Shown: piece by piece, positions 8,331-16,411 of the stretch
How positions within the stretch are numbered: position 1 is the first letter of the stretch
How the letters are laid out: each line of letters opens with the position of its first letter
DNA from: CAZNRY01 sp964575675
Lineage (GTDB): Bacteria > Eisenbacteria > RBG-16-71-46 > CAIMUX01 > VGJL01
Assembly (NCBI GenBank): GCA_964575675.1
Contig: CAZNRY010000027.1
Location: forward strand, 1 to 29,214
Direction: 5' to 3'
DNA length: 29,214 bases
Made by a program: the position numbers and the translations under genes
Notes under the pieces: model-generated
Told to the model about the DNA's origin: nothing
The model's input: only the letters and a program-made list of their open reading frames with translations
Databases searched by the model: none

Positions 8331-8918
8331 ATGAAGCGCGGAACTCTCATCATCCTGTCGATCATCGCCCTTCTCGTGGTGGTCGTCCTTGGCACATTCG
8401 GATACATCCAGAGCACGTACAACGGCCTGGTGAAAATGGATGAATCGGTCAAGGCGTCCTGGGCGCAGGTCCAGACGGTTCTCCAGCGGCGGCTCGACCT
8501 GATCCCGAACCTCGTCGAGACGGTGCGGGGGTATCAGATTCACGAGCAAGACGTCCTCATCCGCGTGACGGAAGCGAGAGCGAAGGTGGCCGGGGCCGGG
8601 GCGATTCCCGATCAGATCAAGGCGAACGGCGAGCTTTCCTCCGCCCTGAGCCGCCTGATGGTCGTGGTGGAGAATTACCCGAATCTGAAGGCCAACGAGA
8701 ACTTCATGCGTCTCCAGGACGAGCTCGCCGGGACCGAGAATCGGATCGCCACGGAGCGCGGCCGCTACAACGTGACGGTCCGGGACTACAACATCAAGGT
8801 GCGCACGTTTCCGGCGAACATCATCGCCTCCGCGACCGGCTTCAAGACGGCCACGCCTTACGAGGCGGCTCCCGGAGCGGAGACTGCGCCGCGGGTGGAC
8901 TTCGGAAAGAAGCAGTAG
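8331..8918 (+). CDS. lemA: LemA family membrane protein
   Basis: This is a 195-residue LemA protein of typical length. It has an N-terminal membrane anchor (about residues 5-26), then the hallmark YNGLVKMDESVKASWAQVQ and QRRLDLIPNLVETVRGY. The central four-helix bundle contains NENFMRLQDELAGTENRIA and ends with the conserved YNIKVRTFPANIIA segment. LemA proteins are envelope proteins of unclear function that recur next to TPM-domain genes, as here. AAGGAGG at 8319-8325, 5 nt before ATG 8331, is an excellent ribosome binding site. A 44-bp gap separates it from the nucleotidyltransferase gene. The family is confident, the function is not established. Confidence 0.93.
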   Translation: MKRGTLIILSIIALLVVVVLGTFGYIQSTYNGLVKMDESVKASWAQVQTVLQRRLDLIPNLVETVRGYQIHEQDVLIRVTEARAKVAGAGAIPDQIKANGELSSALSRLMVVVENYPNLKANENFMRLQDELAGTENRIATERGRYNVTVRDYNIKVRTFPANIIASATGFKTATPYEAAPGAETAPRVDFGKKQ

Positions 8919-8936
8919 CCCGTCGGCGGGATGGGG

Positions 8937-8958
8937 GCGCCAAGAGCTTCTTTGGTGC
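8937..8958. terminator. Hairpin between convergent genes lemA and the DUF5658 gene
   Basis: Bases 8937-8944 (gcgccaag) pair with 8951-8958 (tttggtgc) around a 6-nt loop, using two G-U pairs on the plus strand. It lies between two convergent stops and could serve either direction. No long T-tract is present. Confidence 0.35.
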
Positions 8959-8984
8959 TCGGCCGAGGATCGCGGCGCGGGGGA

Positions 8985-9455
8985 TCAGATCGTCTGTAGG
9001 GCCAGGAAGCAGTGCCACCCGACAACGCCGAGAAAAAGGACGAAGAGGACGAGCAGGCCCGGCCGCACGTACGGGTAGTTCTTGTGGATTCCGAGGAATG
9101 CAAGGCCCAGCACCGAGATTCCGAGCTTCACGATGACGAACAGCCGCTGGTCGCGCACGATCAGCTTCCGCATAAGCGGGTTTAGCTCCTCCCCGCCGCG
9201 CTGGAGATGAAAGAGGGTCAGGTTCGTGTCGAGGATCTGGAAGAGGAATATCGAGAGGAGCACGAGCCAGACCTCGCCCCCGAGCCGGTCGACGTAGTAG
9301 TTGGGAGGATCCTCCACCCTTCGGCGGGCGCGACGGCGACCCTTGAAGAAGGTATACCGGCTGATGGGGCGCGTCGGCCGGCTCCTGCGGTCGACGTTTT
9401 GTCTGCGACTGTCGGTCATGGTCTGTTTGGGAGGGTACCGCGAGGGATCGCACAT
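8985..9455 (-). CDS. DUF5658-type small integral membrane protein
   Basis: This protein has 156 residues from ATG 9455, or 144 from the internal ATG at 9419 (MTDSRRQNVDRRS). The second start looks more like the family, but neither has a clear ribosome binding site. A basic Arg-rich cytoplasmic N terminus is followed by three predicted membrane helices: VWLVLLSIFLFQILDTNLTL, then LFVIVKLGISVLGLAFLG, and LLVLFVLFLGVVGWHCFLAL. The LDTNLTLFHL and GGEELNPLM segments are characteristic of DUF5658. The function is unknown. It is transcribed divergently from the ABC importer genes, so the 9420-9486 interval must hold both start regions. Confidence 0.75.
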   Translation of the reverse strand: MCDPSRYPPKQTMTDSRRQNVDRRSRPTRPISRYTFFKGRRRARRRVEDPPNYYVDRLGGEVWLVLLSIFLFQILDTNLTLFHLQRGGEELNPLMRKLIVRDQRLFVIVKLGISVLGLAFLGIHKNYPYVRPGLLVLFVLFLGVVGWHCFLALQTI

Positions 9456-9486
9456 GGCAACACGTAATCGGTTTACAGATCAGTAG

Positions 9487-10299
9487 TTGGAGGTTCATCT
9501 GCCATCGGTTGCGCGAGGAGCGAGCCTCCAGATTGCCGTCCGTGCGTTTGGGTACAATGGCGACCCCGTTCTTCGACAAGTGGAACTCGGGTTCGCGGGG
9601 CCCGGCCTTGGCGCGCTGGTCGGTCCGAATGGATCGGGCAAGTCCACACTTCTCAAGATCGCGTCCGGATTGATTCGTTCGAGTGGGGCCACCGTCACGG
9701 TATGCGGGAAGGACGTGAACGCAGTTTCCCCGCGTGAACTGGCCGGACTCATCGCGTGGGTTCCGCAGCGGGCCGATCTCCTGTTCGCAATGACGGTGCG
9801 GGAGATGGTTCGCATCGGGCGATACCGGGTGGAACGCCCGATGCGGCCGCTGCCGGCCGACGAAGAGGAGATCGTCGACTCGTCGATCCGCGAGGTCGGC
9901 CTCGAAAAGCTCATCGATCGCGAGGTCGAGACCTTGAGCGGAGGCGAGTGGCAACGAGCGATGATCGCACGCGCGATCGCCCAAGACACGCCGATCCTGG
10001 TGCTCGACGAGCCAATCGCGAGTCTCGATCTTCGTTTTCAGGACGAGATCTACCGGCTGCTTCGCCGGATCGTTTCCTCCGGCCGCTTGGTTCTCGTGGC
10101 CGATCACCATCTCGAGGTCGTGGCCGCCCATGCGGACCGGATGATTCTGCTCAGCGGGGGGAGGATTGCCGCTGACGGCCCCCCGGCCGAGATTCTTACG
10201 GCCGAACAGATTGAAAAGAGCTTCGGCGTGCGCGCGATGGTCTTTCCCGACCCCTATACGGGCACGCCGCGCGTGTCGCGTCCCGAGGCGGAGAGATGA
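9487..10299 (+). CDS. btuD: ABC importer ATPase, BtuD/FepC type
   Basis: This protein of about 270 residues energises uptake of a cobalamin- or siderophore-type ligand. Visible motifs are Walker A GPNGSGKST (46-54), the Q-loop in WVPQR (91-95), ABC signature LSGGEWQRA (150-158), Walker B ILVLDEP (170-176) and the switch His in ADHHLE (H207). The start is uncertain. An in-frame TAG at 9484-9486 blocks upstream extension, and the first candidate is TTG 9487. GGAGG at 9489-9493 would instead place initiation at CTG 9499. No ATG is available before the Walker A motif. The stop overlaps the binding-protein start (ATGA), so the two are coupled. I saw no B12 riboswitch upstream. Confidence 0.88.
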   Translation: MEVHLPSVARGASLQIAVRAFGYNGDPVLRQVELGFAGPGLGALVGPNGSGKSTLLKIASGLIRSSGATVTVCGKDVNAVSPRELAGLIAWVPQRADLLFAMTVREMVRIGRYRVERPMRPLPADEEEIVDSSIREVGLEKLIDREVETLSGGEWQRAMIARAIAQDTPILVLDEPIASLDLRFQDEIYRLLRRIVSSGRLVLVADHHLEVVAAHADRMILLSGGRIAADGPPAEILTAEQIEKSFGVRAMVFPDPYTGTPRVSRPEAER

Positions 10300-11285
10300 G
10301 GAAGCTCTCTGCGGCGCCTCGGGGGCTTCTTCTCCTTGCGCTGATTTTCGGAAGTTCGGCTTCGCCCGAGGCCGGCCGCGCGGGCGAAGCCGCGGCGGTG
10401 AACGAGAGCTCCCGGCCCGCGGGCAACCGGGATGCGTTGGGGGTCGTCCTGCCCGCCGGTCTCCCGCCCGAGCGGATCGTCTCGCTCTCGCCGAATCTGA
10501 CCGAGATCCTCTTCGCGGTCGGGGTGAAGCGGGAGCGGATCGTCGGCGTGACGCGGTTCTGCGACTACCCCGCCGGTGTCGAGGGGATCGCCCGCGTGGG
10601 CGGAATCGTCGATCCCTCGATCGAGTCGATCCTCTCCCTCCGGCCCGATCTCGTTCTCGCGACCAGGGGAAACCCGACGGCGATCCTCGATCGCCTGCGC
10701 GCCGCGAACGTCGCGACCTATGCGGTCGAGTCCCAGGGTGGGATTGCGGAGATTTACGAAGCGATGCGCGCGGTGGTTCGGATCGTCTCGCCCGACGACA
10801 CGGCCCGCGCGGGCGCGGCGCTCCGTTCCTTCTCGGGCGGCCTCGCATGTCTGCGGGCGGCATCGGCGGGGATCGCCGGCAACGGGCGCCCTCGCGTCTA
10901 TTACCATGACCCGGCATCGCCCGATTGGACGGCCGGTCCCGGCACCCACGTGAACGAGGCGATCGAGCTGGCCGGGGGGAAAAACATCGGGGACGATGCC
11001 CCGGTCGCCTGGCCTCGGCTGTCGGCGGAGGTCCTCCTCGTCCGACGTCCCGAGGTCCTCCTCGTCGCCGCGCAGGACGGGGACACGGGCGAGGTTGCGC
11101 GCGGGAGAATACTCGCGCAGTTGCGCGACCTGCCCGGATTGCGGAGCACTCCCGCGGTGCGCGATGGCAGGATCTGTGTCGTGCCGGCGGACTGGCTGCT
11201 CCGTCCCGGACCGAGGGTCATCGAGGCGATCCAAATGCTCGGTCGCTGTCTGCATCCCGATGAGAGTTGGGAGTGCGGCCGATGA
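10296..11285 (+). CDS. btuF: Cobalamin/iron-type ABC substrate-binding protein, BtuF-like
   Basis: This 329-residue periplasmic binding protein has an N-terminal signal segment (LLLLALIFGSSASPEAG) and no clear lipobox. The mature part opens with RIVSLSPNLTEILFAVG and the strongly BtuF-like VGVTRFCDYP. The long-helix class III binding fold follows (GGIVDPSIESILSLRPDLVLA, later GPGTHVNEAIELAGGKNI). In the pathway it would capture cobalamin (or a ferric chelate) and hand it to the permease encoded next. Four-nt ATGA overlaps join it to both neighbours. The FCDYP motif favours a corrinoid over a siderophore, but this remains an inference. No TonB-dependent receptor is in the window. Confidence 0.86.
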   Translation: MRKLSAAPRGLLLLALIFGSSASPEAGRAGEAAAVNESSRPAGNRDALGVVLPAGLPPERIVSLSPNLTEILFAVGVKRERIVGVTRFCDYPAGVEGIARVGGIVDPSIESILSLRPDLVLATRGNPTAILDRLRAANVATYAVESQGGIAEIYEAMRAVVRIVSPDDTARAGAALRSFSGGLACLRAASAGIAGNGRPRVYYHDPASPDWTAGPGTHVNEAIELAGGKNIGDDAPVAWPRLSAEVLLVRRPEVLLVAAQDGDTGEVARGRILAQLRDLPGLRSTPAVRDGRICVVPADWLLRPGPRVIEAIQMLGRCLHPDESWECGR

Positions 11286-12355
11286 GGATGCGCCCCGCGT
11301 TCGTCTACGCATTGAGCGGAGCGGCTCTTGTCGCGGCGCTTCTCTTCGGACCCGCGGGGATTCCGCCGTTGCGCCTCATCGACGGCCTCCTTCATCCGGC
11401 TTCCCCCGGGGCGGAGGCCGTCCGCACCCTGGTGCTCGATTTGCGGCTCCCGCGGGCCGTTCTGGCGGCGCTGGTTGGCGCCGGCCTCGGGATGAGCGGC
11501 GCGCTGCTGCAGGCCTACTTCCAGAATCCGATGGCGGGACCTTATGTGATCGGAGTCTCGAGCGGCGCCGGGCTCGCGGTCGCGATTCTCTTCGCCCTGG
11601 CCGGGGCCGGCGCGCCGCCGATGGGAGCGATAGCGGTTGCGGCGCTTCTTGGCGGAGCCGGCGTCGTCAGCCTGGTCGCGGCAATCTCCGAGCGGGCGCG
11701 CGGCAAGAGAACCGAGACACTCCTCCTCGTGGGGATGGCCGTCGCCGCGGTCTGTTCGGCGATCACCTCGGTTCTTCTGCTTCGTCTGCCGCGCGGACCG
11801 GAGGGAGTTCTCTTCTGGCTGATGGGGAGTCTTTCGGGTGGGTCCTGGGAAGGGGTCGGCATCGTCGGCGGGGGAGCCGCGGTGGGACTCGCCCTGGGAT
11901 TCTGGAATGCGCGCGGACTCGATGCGATCCTATGGGGTGACGAGGTCGCGCGGAGCGTCGGCGTCGATGTGAAACGAACGCGGGCGGTCGTCCTGATCGC
12001 GGCGACGGTCCCGGCGGCCGCTTCGGTTGCGACGTGCGGGGTCATCGGCTTCCTGGGCTTGATGGCCCCCCACATCGCCCGCGGGATCGTGGGGCCGGAG
12101 CACCGCAGGCTTCTCCCCCTATCGGCAGTCATCGGCGCGGGATGGCTTTTGATCGCGGACCTGGCGGCCAGGCTTCTGATGGCCCCGACGGAGTTGCCGG
12201 TCGGAGCGATCACATCGGCCGTCGGGGCGCCGTTTCTCGTTTGGATCTGCTTGCGAAGGAGGCGAACTTGGGACTCTTTGGGTTCAACGCGGAAAAGAAG
12301 CTCGCCAAGGGACAGGAGCAACTCGCCAAGGGACTCTGCTACGAAGCCCGATTGA
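11282..12355 (+). CDS. btuC: ABC importer permease, BtuC/FecCD family
   Basis: This protein of about 357 residues is predicted to have about ten membrane helices. Family hallmarks are LRLPRAVLAALVGAGLGMSGALLQ, then FQNPMAGPYVIGVSSGAG, and the coupling region GFLGLMAPHIARGIVG. The start at ATG 11282 overlaps the btuF stop (ATGA). GTG 11267 is less likely. After the expected membrane end (GAPFLVWICLRRRR) the frame runs on for about 29 hydrophilic, Arg/Ser-rich residues that look non-native, and it overlaps the following TPR gene by 88 nt. This could be a genuine overlap, or a C-terminal extension created when an ancestral stop was lost. Confidence 0.9.
   Translation: MRMRPAFVYALSGAALVAALLFGPAGIPPLRLIDGLLHPASPGAEAVRTLVLDLRLPRAVLAALVGAGLGMSGALLQAYFQNPMAGPYVIGVSSGAGLAVAILFALAGAGAPPMGAIAVAALLGGAGVVSLVAAISERARGKRTETLLLVGMAVAAVCSAITSVLLLRLPRGPEGVLFWLMGSLSGGSWEGVGIVGGGAAVGLALGFWNARGLDAILWGDEVARSVGVDVKRTRAVVLIAATVPAAASVATCGVIGFLGLMAPHIARGIVGPEHRRLLPLSAVIGAGWLLIADLAARLLMAPTELPVGAITSAVGAPFLVWICLRRRRTWDSLGSTRKRSSPRDRSNSPRDSATKPD
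12256..12262 (+). promoter_or_regulatory. Shine-Dalgarno AAGGAGG for the TTG-initiated TPR gene
   Basis: AAGGAGG lies 5 nt before TTG 12268, inside the 3' end of btuC. It is the only strong ribosome binding site in the area and fixes the start of the TPR gene. Confidence 0.65.
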
Positions 12356-13554
12356 CCTTCGAGGAGATTTTCCTTCGCGAGAAAGTCGAGCAGGGCATCC
12401 TGGGCCAGGCGAAGGATGGCTGGCGCAGGGCCCGCAAGGGCCTGATCGAACTTCAGACCGCCGAGGGCGAGCATCTACTGGCGGGCGGCGACATTCGCGG
12501 AGCGGTCGATTGCTGGCAAGCGATCCTCGAGTTGGCGGGAGACGACCTGGATGCGGGGACGGCCGGGGAAATGCTCGCGCGACACGGCGGCGGAACGAAA
12601 CTCGAGGCCAAGATTCTCGAGGGGCTCGACACGATCGCGCCGGCCGCGAATCTCCCCGCGGAAGGGGAGGGAGATGAGGAATACTTCGGGGACGATCCCG
12701 ATGAGATCTTCGAGGTCTACCTCCAGACCCTTTCCGAGAAGCAGGCCGAGGCATACCGCGCCCTCGGCGCCTCATTCCGAGAGGGGTACCTTCTCCTTCA
12801 GGAGGGAAAGGCCGCAGAGGCGCTCGATCGCTTCGCGGCGGCCGATGACGCAACGCGTCAGAGCCCCTACTTCCATCTTGAGTCCGCGCAGGCCCACCTT
12901 CTCGCCAATCAAGATGAGCAGGCCCTGAGCGAGCTCGGCGGGATCGATCCGCCCGAGGAGATTCGGCGCCGCGCAGCCGAGATGCGGGCGATCTTGCTCG
13001 AGCGGCAGGGACGCGGCGAAGAGGCCGAAGAGGAAGCCCAACGGGTGTGGGCAGAGGGTCAAGATGGGGATGCGGCAATCCTCTACGGCGAGATCCTCCT
13101 GGATCACGGGAAGTTCGATCGCGCCCTCGAGACCGTGAAGCCGTTCGTCCACCCCTCCCGTCCCCAGCCGGATATCGACCGACTGGCGGCGAGGGCCCAC
13201 GCCGGGCTCGGACAGCTCGGGCAGATGCGGAACCTCCTGGAACGGGCTGTCGAATCTTTCTTCCAGGGGCCGATCGGGCTGCGGGACGCACCCACCTTTC
13301 CGGTCTGGGCTGCCCGGGATCTGCTCGACCTCTATGTCGCGGTGAAGGAGCCGCCCGAAAAGATCCGATCGCTCGCCCAGCACTTGATCCGCCACGATCC
13401 AGCCTCGACCGAGAGATACAAGGACGTCCTGACCGCCTATGCGCGGAGTCTGGACGAGGAGAGAAGCGCGGGCGAAGGCGAGGAGGCAGCGGAGGCAGGA
13501 TCTGAACCCCAAGCGGAAGAGCAAGATACGGACCGCCGCGACGAATCCCGGTGA
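12268..13554 (+). CDS. TPR-repeat protein
   Basis: This 428-residue soluble protein is made mostly of helical TPR-like pairs, and I do not recognise a named family. The start at TTG 12268 is chosen for its AAGGAGG site and for the natural N terminus GLFGFNAEKKLAKGQEQLAKG. Repeats are visible at about residues 15-45 and 65-90, then in a larger block with EGYLLLQEGKAAEALDRFAAA, AHLLANQDEQALSELGG and LYGEILLDHGKFDRALETVK. An acidic linker (EGEGDEEYFGDDPDEIFE) divides two helical blocks. The C terminus is highly charged and probably disordered. No signal peptide is evident, so it is likely cytoplasmic. The 88-nt overlap with btuC suggests co-transcription, but a role in transport is not implied. 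Confidence 0.8.
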   Translation: MGLFGFNAEKKLAKGQEQLAKGLCYEARLTFEEIFLREKVEQGILGQAKDGWRRARKGLIELQTAEGEHLLAGGDIRGAVDCWQAILELAGDDLDAGTAGEMLARHGGGTKLEAKILEGLDTIAPAANLPAEGEGDEEYFGDDPDEIFEVYLQTLSEKQAEAYRALGASFREGYLLLQEGKAAEALDRFAAADDATRQSPYFHLESAQAHLLANQDEQALSELGGIDPPEEIRRRAAEMRAILLERQGRGEEAEEEAQRVWAEGQDGDAAILYGEILLDHGKFDRALETVKPFVHPSRPQPDIDRLAARAHAGLGQLGQMRNLLERAVESFFQGPIGLRDAPTFPVWAARDLLDLYVAVKEPPEKIRSLAQHLIRHDPASTERYKDVLTAYARSLDEERSAGEGEEAAEAGSEPQAEEQDTDRRDESR

Positions 13555-13603
13555 TGAGGCCTTCTCCTGCCGGGGGGAGGATGAGGCGCGGGGACATCCT
13601 CGA

Positions 13604-14626
13604 ATGATCAAGTACATTGGGTCGAAGCGGGTCCTTCTTCCGATCATCCTCGAGACGATCCAGAGCCTTCCCGACGTCCACCGGGTCCTCGATCTCTTCT
13701 CGGGCACGGCGCGGGTCGGGCATGCGTTGAAAAAGGCCGGATACGACGTCACGGCGAACGACCACAACGCCTTCGCGCACATTCTGGCGCGCTGCTACGT
13801 CCAGAGCGATCGCGATCGGGTCGGGCGCGAGGCCGAAAAGCTGATCCGCGAGCTCTCTGCAGTGCGCCGCCGGGCGGGGTACTTCACGCAGACCTTCTGC
13901 GAGCGGGCGCGATTCTTCCATCCGAAGAACGGGGCAAAAATCGACGCCATCCGCGAGGCGATCACGCGCAAGTCGCTCGATCCGGACGTCGAGGCGATCC
14001 TCTTGACCTCCTTGATGGAGGCCGCGGACCGAGTCGACTCGACCACGGGCGTGCAGATGGCCTACCTGAAGAGCTGGGCGCCGCGGGCGATGAACGACCT
14101 GGAGCTCCGGATGCCGAAGGTGCTTCCGGGGCCGGGAATGGCGATGCGCTCGGACGCGATCGAAGCGGCTCGCGACCTGACGGGCGATCTCGCCTATCTC
14201 GATCCTCCGTACAACCAGCACAGCTACATGGGGAACTATCACATTTGGGAATCGCTCGTCCGCTGGGACAAACCGGAGGTTTACGGCATCGCCTGCAAGC
14301 GGATCGGGTGCAAGACTTACCGCAGCGATTTCAACTCGAAGACGAGAATCCGCCAGGCGCTCGATGACCTCGTGCGGGCACTTCGGGTCAAGTACATCCT
14401 CCTATCATTCAACAACGAAGGATACATTCAGCGAGACGAAATGGAGGAGATGCTCCGCGCTCGGGGAAGCGTTCGCGTGCGGGAGATCGATTTCAAGAGG
14501 TACGTGGGCGCGCGGATCGGGATCTACGACCCGAGCGGGAAGAAGGTCGGGAAGATCGGGCATCTGACGAACAAGGAGTACCTCTATCTGGTGACGATGC
14601 GTTCGTCGAATGCACGCCCTGAATGA
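13604..14626 (+). CDS. D12-class DNA N6-adenine methyltransferase, orphan
   Basis: This 340-residue DNA adenine methylase transfers methyl from S-adenosylmethionine to adenine N6. Motif order is that of the Dam/M.FokI (D12, alpha) group: motif X KYIGSKR (3-9), motif I DLFSGTARVG (30-39), a target-recognition region, then motif IV DPPY (200-203) followed by NQHSYMGNYHIWESLVRWDK. No restriction endonuclease gene is adjacent, so it is probably solitary and could act in regulation, mismatch repair or phage defence. The recognition site cannot be read from sequence. ATG 13604 begins exactly at motif X, as in relatives. The nearest G-rich stretch (13571-13580) is too far upstream to be a good ribosome binding site. 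Confidence 0.85.
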   Translation: MIKYIGSKRVLLPIILETIQSLPDVHRVLDLFSGTARVGHALKKAGYDVTANDHNAFAHILARCYVQSDRDRVGREAEKLIRELSAVRRRAGYFTQTFCERARFFHPKNGAKIDAIREAITRKSLDPDVEAILLTSLMEAADRVDSTTGVQMAYLKSWAPRAMNDLELRMPKVLPGPGMAMRSDAIEAARDLTGDLAYLDPPYNQHSYMGNYHIWESLVRWDKPEVYGIACKRIGCKTYRSDFNSKTRIRQALDDLVRALRVKYILLSFNNEGYIQRDEMEEMLRARGSVRVREIDFKRYVGARIGIYDPSGKKVGKIGHLTNKEYLYLVTMRSSNARPE

Positions 14627-14671
14627 GTCGCCCATACCCGCGGTCGTACAGCCATGTCTCGTAGCGCGACC

Positions 14672-16411
14672 TCAGTTCGCCCGATAATCGTTCCAATCAA
14701 CGGTCCAGGTCCCCTCGCGCACGAACGGGGCGAGCGCCTCGTGTGCCAGGGCGAGGATCGCAGCCGCGATTCCCCCACTCCTCAGCGACTCCAGCGGACC
14801 GGAGGGCTTCGGATAGTGCACGAAGCGGACCTCATCCGAGGCCCGGATACCCGCCTTTCGCTTTGCTATCTGCACGGCGACATCGAAGGTCCCGAGGGTG
14901 TCGATCAACCCGCGCTGGAGGGCCTGCTCGCCCGTCCAGACGCGGCCGCGTCCGATGCTGTCGACTTCCGCCGGGGTCATGTGCCGGTAGCGGGCAATGT
15001 CTTCGACCCACTCCATGTAATCCGCCCAATGGTGGGACGCAAAACTCTCCCATTGTTCGGGCGTATAATCGAAGTAGTCGGATGCCATCAGTCCGTTCGG
15101 CCCGCGCGTCACGAAGTCCTTCGTGACGCCGAGCTTGTCGTAAAGTCCACGCATGTTGAACTTGCCCGAGATCGACCCGATCGAGCCGACCACGCTCATC
15201 CGCTCGGCAATCAACGGACTGCACGGATAGGAGATGAGATACGCGCCCGATGCGGCAATGTCGTTCATCGAGACGACGAGGGGCTTGGCCTGCCCGGCGC
15301 GGATCGCGGCCCGGCTGATTCTCCACGACGCGGAGCTCTCGCCTCCTCCGCTGTCGATTCGCAAGATGATTGCAGTGATCTCCTTGTCGTCTGCGGCGCG
15401 GCGGAGGGCGTCTTCCATCGTCGCCGCCCCCATCGTTGCGCCGAATGGGATGCTCGTACCGCTCTTCTCTCCCTGGATCATCCCTTGCGCGTGGACGACG
15501 GCGATCTTCTTGCCGCCCTTGATGCCGGCCTTCTCGCGGGGGATCTTGGCATAGGCGGCGCCGTCGATTCTTCGGGGGCGCGCGGCGGCGTTTTTCGCCG
15601 GCTTCTTTCCCGCCCTGACGCCGTCGAGCCTGAGTAGCGATGCCTCGACTTCATCCCAGTAGGCAAGGCGATCGACGAGATGGAAGGCCAGGAGATCTCT
15701 CGCCGAGACCGCTCCCTGGGCGAAGACCTTCGACTCCAGCGCGCCGGGCTCGAGGCCTCGATCTTTTTCGATCGCGGAGATGAAGGCCGGGTAGGTCGCG
15801 TCATACATCCACTCGATGTTTTTGCGCGCCTCGGGGCTCAGATCAGCGCGCTGGATCATCTCGGCGGCCGACTTGTACTTTTCGATCTTGTGGATGTTCT
15901 CCCTGATGCCGAGCTTTTCGAGGGTTCCCTTGATGAATGGCCGGCCCCCCGCGAAGCCGTGCAAGGAGACATAGCCGGCAGGAAGGAAGTAGAAGCTGTC
16001 GCAGGCGGATCCCATATAGAGGGTCCGGTTGTCCATCGACTGCGTGAATCCCCATACGGGCTTCCCCGCCGCTCTCAGCTGTGAGACGCGCTCGCGGATC
16101 TCATTCATCTTTGCCCAGCCGAGGGCCGGCGAATCGAAGCGAAGGACGACGGCCCGGATCCGCTTGTCATGCCGCGCCTTCTCGAGGTTCTCCAAGATCG
16201 ATGTTTGGGAGAGGCTAGATTGCCCGAGGGACAAGGGCGACGGCGGGGGTGCGAACTCCGGAATCGATCCCGCGATCGGCTGGACGAGGACGCTGCCGGA
16301 CTTGATCTCCGGGGCCTTGTTGATCTTGGAGGAGACGACGATAGCGACGAGCCCGACGATGAGCGCATCGGCGAGAAGAACGGCGAGCAGGGTTCGGAGG
16401 AATGTTTTCAT
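14672..16411 (-). CDS. sppA: Signal peptide peptidase SppA, 67K (tandem) type
   Basis: This 579-residue membrane-bound serine protease degrades signal peptides left after secretion. It has an N-terminal membrane anchor (about 4-27) and two tandem ClpP/crotonase-like halves, as in the long E. coli form. The catalytic Lys lies in KYKSA (K180) in the first half and the Ser in DIAASGAYLIS (S388) in the second, so the dyad is intact. GSIGSISG and RIDSGGGESS are also family-typical. ATG 16411 is chosen because GGAGA lies about 7 nt upstream and the protein then begins with its anchor. It is adjacent to a truncated tricorn-like ORF whose TGA overlaps this ATG. Confidence 0.93.
   Translation of the reverse strand: MKTFLRTLLAVLLADALIVGLVAIVVSSKINKAPEIKSGSVLVQPIAGSIPEFAPPPSPLSLGQSSLSQTSILENLEKARHDKRIRAVVLRFDSPALGWAKMNEIRERVSQLRAAGKPVWGFTQSMDNRTLYMGSACDSFYFLPAGYVSLHGFAGGRPFIKGTLEKLGIRENIHKIEKYKSAAEMIQRADLSPEARKNIEWMYDATYPAFISAIEKDRGLEPGALESKVFAQGAVSARDLLAFHLVDRLAYWDEVEASLLRLDGVRAGKKPAKNAAARPRRIDGAAYAKIPREKAGIKGGKKIAVVHAQGMIQGEKSGTSIPFGATMGAATMEDALRRAADDKEITAIILRIDSGGGESSASWRISRAAIRAGQAKPLVVSMNDIAASGAYLISYPCSPLIAERMSVVGSIGSISGKFNMRGLYDKLGVTKDFVTRGPNGLMASDYFDYTPEQWESFASHHWADYMEWVEDIARYRHMTPAEVDSIGRGRVWTGEQALQRGLIDTLGTFDVAVQIAKRKAGIRASDEVRFVHYPKPSGPLESLRSGGIAAAILALAHEALAPFVREGTWTVDWNDYRAN

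Noticed and set aside
9420..9486. Possible cobalamin riboswitch upstream of the importer
   Set aside because: The space between the divergent genes is far too short, and no B12-box-like sequence is visible.
8842..10917. Minus-strand open frame of about 690 codons
   Set aside because: It covers the convergent DUF5658 gene and the btuD/btuF genes in a wrong frame. It is Arg/Pro-rich without motifs, a typical GC-rich shadow.
12284..14242. Minus-strand open frame of about 650 codons
   Set aside because: It is antisense to the TPR and methylase genes, with composition typical of shadow frames and no recognisable domain.
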